NCBI GenBank assembly: GCA_021397835.1
Contig: JAJFZO010000028.1
Coordinates: 2,276,001-2,340,000 of the forward strand
Length of the DNA stretch: 64,000 nucleotides
Reading direction: 5' to 3'
Origin: Moringa oleifera
Lineage: Eukaryota; Streptophyta; Magnoliopsida; Brassicales; Moringaceae
The first letter of the stretch is position 1; each line of letters begins with the position of its first letter. The position numbers and the translations under genes are program-made. The notes under the pieces were generated by a model. It was not told the DNA's origin, searched no databases, and worked only from the letters and a program-made list of their open reading frames with translations. Of this stretch, positions 60,501 to 64,000 are shown in pieces.

Positions 60501-62298
60501 AAAAGGTAACCTTAATGTCTTTTACTGTATGCATTTTTTTGTGTAAATTTTTATTTTTATAACATACATTTAATTTTATTTTTAAACTATAATTATTGCA
60601 TTGTATACACCATATGCTTACTATTAAATTCACATTTTTAAAATTAATTGCAATCATTTTAATAATGTCAATTATATTGCATGAAAACATTAATACAACA
60701 TTCCACTTGTACAAGTGTTTAATTGTAATAACATAATAAAGTCACTAATATAGTCATGGCAAGTTGCACACAAAGTTACTTAGAAAATTACAAACATGAA
60801 AGTAAGCCCCTAATATTCTTCACCAAAACTCTTTTTAAATGGCCTTAATTTGTAGAAGCAATCCACTTATATCTTAACTACTCTTGCACTAGTTCTTTTC
60901 TTCATTGAATCCACTTTTGTCTTCTAAATACAAAAATAATTAACAACTTTGGTTTCATATCCAATGGATCATACAAACCCAAACAATTAATCACATCTAA
61001 CTGATAAGAGAAATAGTTGCGTCATGTAAAATGACACAATACAAAATAACCACAAAATTGCTAACTCTAATTAAGATTCACAACCGTTGAGTGACACTAC
61101 ATGAGAAAAAATAAACGCAAAACAAAAGCAATGAAAATATAATTCATAACATGAATAGAAACAACTAAGATTTAAATGTACTCTCTCCAACTTCAATTAC
61201 CTGAGAAAAAAGTTAATATCTACAAATGCGAAATACTAGTGTTAGGCTTGATATTAGTTATCAGTGTTAAACAATAATTAGAGAAAGCAAAAGAAAGACA
61301 TCTGAATATGAGGTGCTGTAGCAGGGAAATGGCTTTGAATCATTTCTTTAGATATTAACCCTTCCCATCCTTCAGTTGGTTACCCCACAAGATATTTGAA
61401 GAACATGGACATGCTTTAGAAATTGAAGGTCTAATAGTCCATGCTCTACTTCTGAGCAGCTCTGTACCCACACACATAGACATGGGTTCTACATGTGGGT
61501 GCACAGCTGCTGCAAAGTAGCATATAATCAACGCTTTTGATGATTATTGTTACAATAATAATCTAAATCGAATCATGAATGTTGTGAAACACTATAAAGT
61601 TAAGGACTTCAACCTCCCAAGTTTTGCCTATGATAAAATGTATAGCAATATGTCAAGCATGGTACATAATATAAACTCTAACAATTAGTGATTAAGAGTT
61701 TCATAGTGCAATATGCAAAGGCTTTGAGGTTGCTTTTTAAAACAATGAGAACAATTTACAATTTTTCAACAAATAGTTATAACTATTAACAAAACTAAAA
61801 TAAAGTTATTCCGTTTAAAGTTTGTAGGCTATCCTTTTTTTTACTTTCACATCTTTTCTATTTGCTTAATTTTAAAGATGATTTCATTTGTCTTTACAGT
61901 CAATTTGTTTTGAATTCATTAGATTTTCATTTGCCACTCTAAGTTCACTGTCTAGCTAGTTGCTGTAGGGAAAAATTGAAAACTTTTTGTGTGTGGTTGG
62001 CATGAAGGAAAATATGAAAAAGTAAAATGCATAAGAATAAGATTACTTACTGTTTACTAACAAGCAGTGAGACAGCACAATCTATTTTTTTTCAAAAAAA
62101 AATGAAAAAGCAATACAACCAGTGAGCCATTGAAAGCAAGGCATTGATAACTGCTATTTTTTCTTATGTGGAGTTGCATTTTTTATTATTAATTGGATAA
62201 CATATCAATTCATAATGGCGTCATCGATCGCCTATTTAGTTTGATAAGATGATTCTTTCTTTTTTGGGTTAATTACATCAAAGAAACCTACATTTTAG
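60501..62298. other. No gene recognised
   Basis: AT-rich overall. A less AT-rich patch at 61,320-61,530 has a minus-strand frame (HPHVEPMSMCVGTELLRSR, AWTIRPSISKACPCSSNIL) that could be an old coding exon, but I cannot assign it. Confidence 0.35.
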
Positions 62299-63220
62299 CT
62301 ACAGTATCAAATTGAGATCTACATAAAAAAATTGCATTAAATTAGGACTCACATGCATAACATGCAGTTTGCAATGGGAGACCCCCGTCAACAAAACCCA
62401 TTAGAATTAACTCCATAACTCGCTCATTACGTGTTTAAACATAGCCACGTGTACCTCATTTTTGCAAACCCCTTATTGTCCTTGGTCATTCACACTCCAC
62501 AGAGTTCATTCACGCTCACCATCACTTTGATAATTTTTTCTCAATTTTCTTTGTATTTCTCTTCAAACAATTAAAGATTCACACCAAGCACCAAGGTGTT
62601 TTCTTTATCCATAAGCTTCTGTCACCCTCAATGAATTCATAGATCGACATTGGAGATGAGCGTCGAAGTAATCTTAGATTTTTAGATAATAATTGATTTA
62701 AGAAGTTTTTGTTATTTTCTGTATGTTATGGTAGACTTCGAAAACCCTATCACCTAATTAATGAATATAATATGCATCGAGTTCAAAATGGCAGATTTCG
62801 AAAACCAAAATTTTCCAATTTCAAAACCTTAAGAAACAAAAATTTTTCTTTGTTGTTGTTTAATTGATATGAATTTGCAGCCATTTTACTCAATCGATGC
62901 GAAAGAAAAAAACAACAAAGTGAAGGAGTTAAAGGATGCGTACTTGAATCTCGGATTTCAGTAGCAATCGATGCTTGAATTTGATGGATGAAGAAAGAAA
63001 TTTCATAAATTTATTTATGAGCAATTCTGCTTCATTTTATAGGGATGAAAGGCTCTTTAATATAATTGCACACTTAACAAGTGTATACGTATCACGTGAC
63101 CGAGCCATGTAGTTGATTCTAATGGATTTTATTGATGGAGGTCCTGCGTTGCAAACTGTAAGTTATATGAATCCTAATTTGATGCAATTTTTTATGTAAG
63201 CCTCAATTTGATACTGCACT
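62299..63220. mobile_element. Non-autonomous MULE-like element with long terminal inverted repeats
   Basis: About 120 bp at the left (from CTACAGTATCAAATTGAGAT to CCCATTAGAATTAACT, 62,299-62,418) is repeated inverted at the right (63,220 back to about 63,105; GTGCAGTATCAAATTGAGGC ... CCATTAGAATCAACT) with scattered differences. The internal 690 bp has no transposase. Long inverted ends around a non-coding core fit Mutator-like elements; a 9-bp target duplication was not identified. Confidence 0.7.
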
Positions 63221-63332
63221 CATGTTGAAGATTTTTAGCTGTTTTGTTCATATTAATTGATAGAAAATACCCATTAAAGATAGATGCATAGATTTCAGGA
63301 CTCTTTTATTGTTTGCAGTAACATCAACATTT

Positions 63333-64000
63333 CACTACAACAAAATAACCTTTTATTCACAGACTTTTAATGACTTTTGTTCACAGTTATAAAATTATGG
63401 ACTATAATGATGTGAACCAAAGTCAGTTAGAATAGTTCACAGTTCTAAAACTGTAAATAAATTTGTAGTTAGTTCACATTCCATTAAAGTTTTGTTCACG
63501 ATTATATAACTGTGAATAAAACTACATTAGTTCATAGTTCATTAAAGATTTATTCACATTTATAGAATTTTCAATAAAACTTTGAATAACACACTTCAGT
63601 TCACAGTTCATTAAATTTTTGTTCACAGTTCTAAAACTATGAATAAAACTATATTAGTTCATAGTTCATTAATGTTTTATTCACAGTTCTAGAACTGTGA
63701 ATAAAACTTTGAATAACACCTTTTACTTCACAGTTCATTTAATTTTTATTCACATTTCTAAAACTATGAATAAAACAACATTAGTTCGTAGTTCATTAAT
63801 ATTTTATTCATAGTTCTAAAACTGTGAGCAAAACCTAATTAGTTCACAGTTCGAAAACTGTGAATGAAACAATTACTTTTAATTTAATTTAATTTATTTA
63901 TTTTTTAAAAATAAAAAATATCAAAAATCAAATTGATAAATAATTAAAAAAATTTATTACTGTTTAATTTTTGGTTTTAACATGTAATAATTTAAAATTG
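63333..64000 (+). mobile_element. CACTA element 6, left end (runs off the window)
   Basis: It begins CACTACAACAAAATAACC and is followed at once by a dense array of GTTCACAGTT..AAAACTGTGAATAAAA motifs up to about 63,870, then AT-rich sequence. The array motif differs from those of the other elements here. No coding sequence is reached. Confidence 0.75.

Noticed and set aside
63340..63870. Regularly spaced short repeats resembling a CRISPR array
   Set aside because: Motifs are both direct and inverted, imperfect, with variable spacing, directly inside a CACTAC terminus; this is a CACTA subterminal array in a plant genome.

Overview
This window looks like a repeat-rich, AT-rich stretch of a eudicot nuclear genome. 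The gene fragments read like a woody eudicot such as grapevine (Vitis), but that species guess is inference. I found no intact host gene. The recognisable coding sequence is either decayed host pseudogenes or transposable-element remains. No rRNA, tRNA or CRISPR array was seen.

Layout. 1.0-2.3 kb holds a decayed MuDR-type transposase. 3.25-9.82 kb (minus) is a pseudogene of a plant TEX2-like SMP-domain protein; one of its introns carries CACTA element 1 (4,283-7,470). 10.5-13.3 kb (plus) is a pseudogene of an AINTEGUMENTA-like double-AP2 factor that still keeps the family's 9-nt micro-exon. 15.8-16.26 kb is a Ty1/copia-like LTR end with a primer-binding site, followed by an array of about 120-bp repeats. 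18.7-19.9 kb is an apparently intronless pectate lyase pseudogene. 20.2-23.5 kb contains a pair of direct repeats. 23.5-28.5 kb holds CACTA element 3 with a Ulp1-like protease remnant and an adjoining En/Spm-type transposase remnant. 29.7-31.5 kb is a minus-strand Ty3/gypsy pol remnant. 33.5-36.9 kb is a minus-strand Ty1/copia-like remnant. 41.9-46.5 kb is CACTA element 4 (minus) with a DUF4216 domain. 46.5-54.8 kb is a second copy of the 35-37 kb segment, split by CACTA element 2. 54.8-57.4 kb is CACTA element 5. 57.4-63 kb is mostly unassigned, with a possible LINE fragment and a non-autonomous MULE. CACTA element 6 starts at 63,333 and runs off the window.

The most interesting object is CACTA element 2 (47,834-54,121). 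It has CACTAC...GTAGTG ends and a TAA target-site duplication, confirmed by a paralogous empty site at 36,268. Inside its own tnp2/Ulp1 remnants it carries fragments of at least three unrelated host genes: a one-pass membrane protein, the C-terminal half of the ribosome-biogenesis factor SWA2/CEBPZ (four exons with their introns), and, on the opposite strand, the C-terminal half of a cytosolic class II small heat-shock protein. Comparison with its smaller relative, element 1, shows where the first host fragment entered. It is best described as a gene-capturing (Pack-type) CACTA element.

All calls were made by reading translations by eye. No database search was run, and boundaries of decayed elements are approximate.
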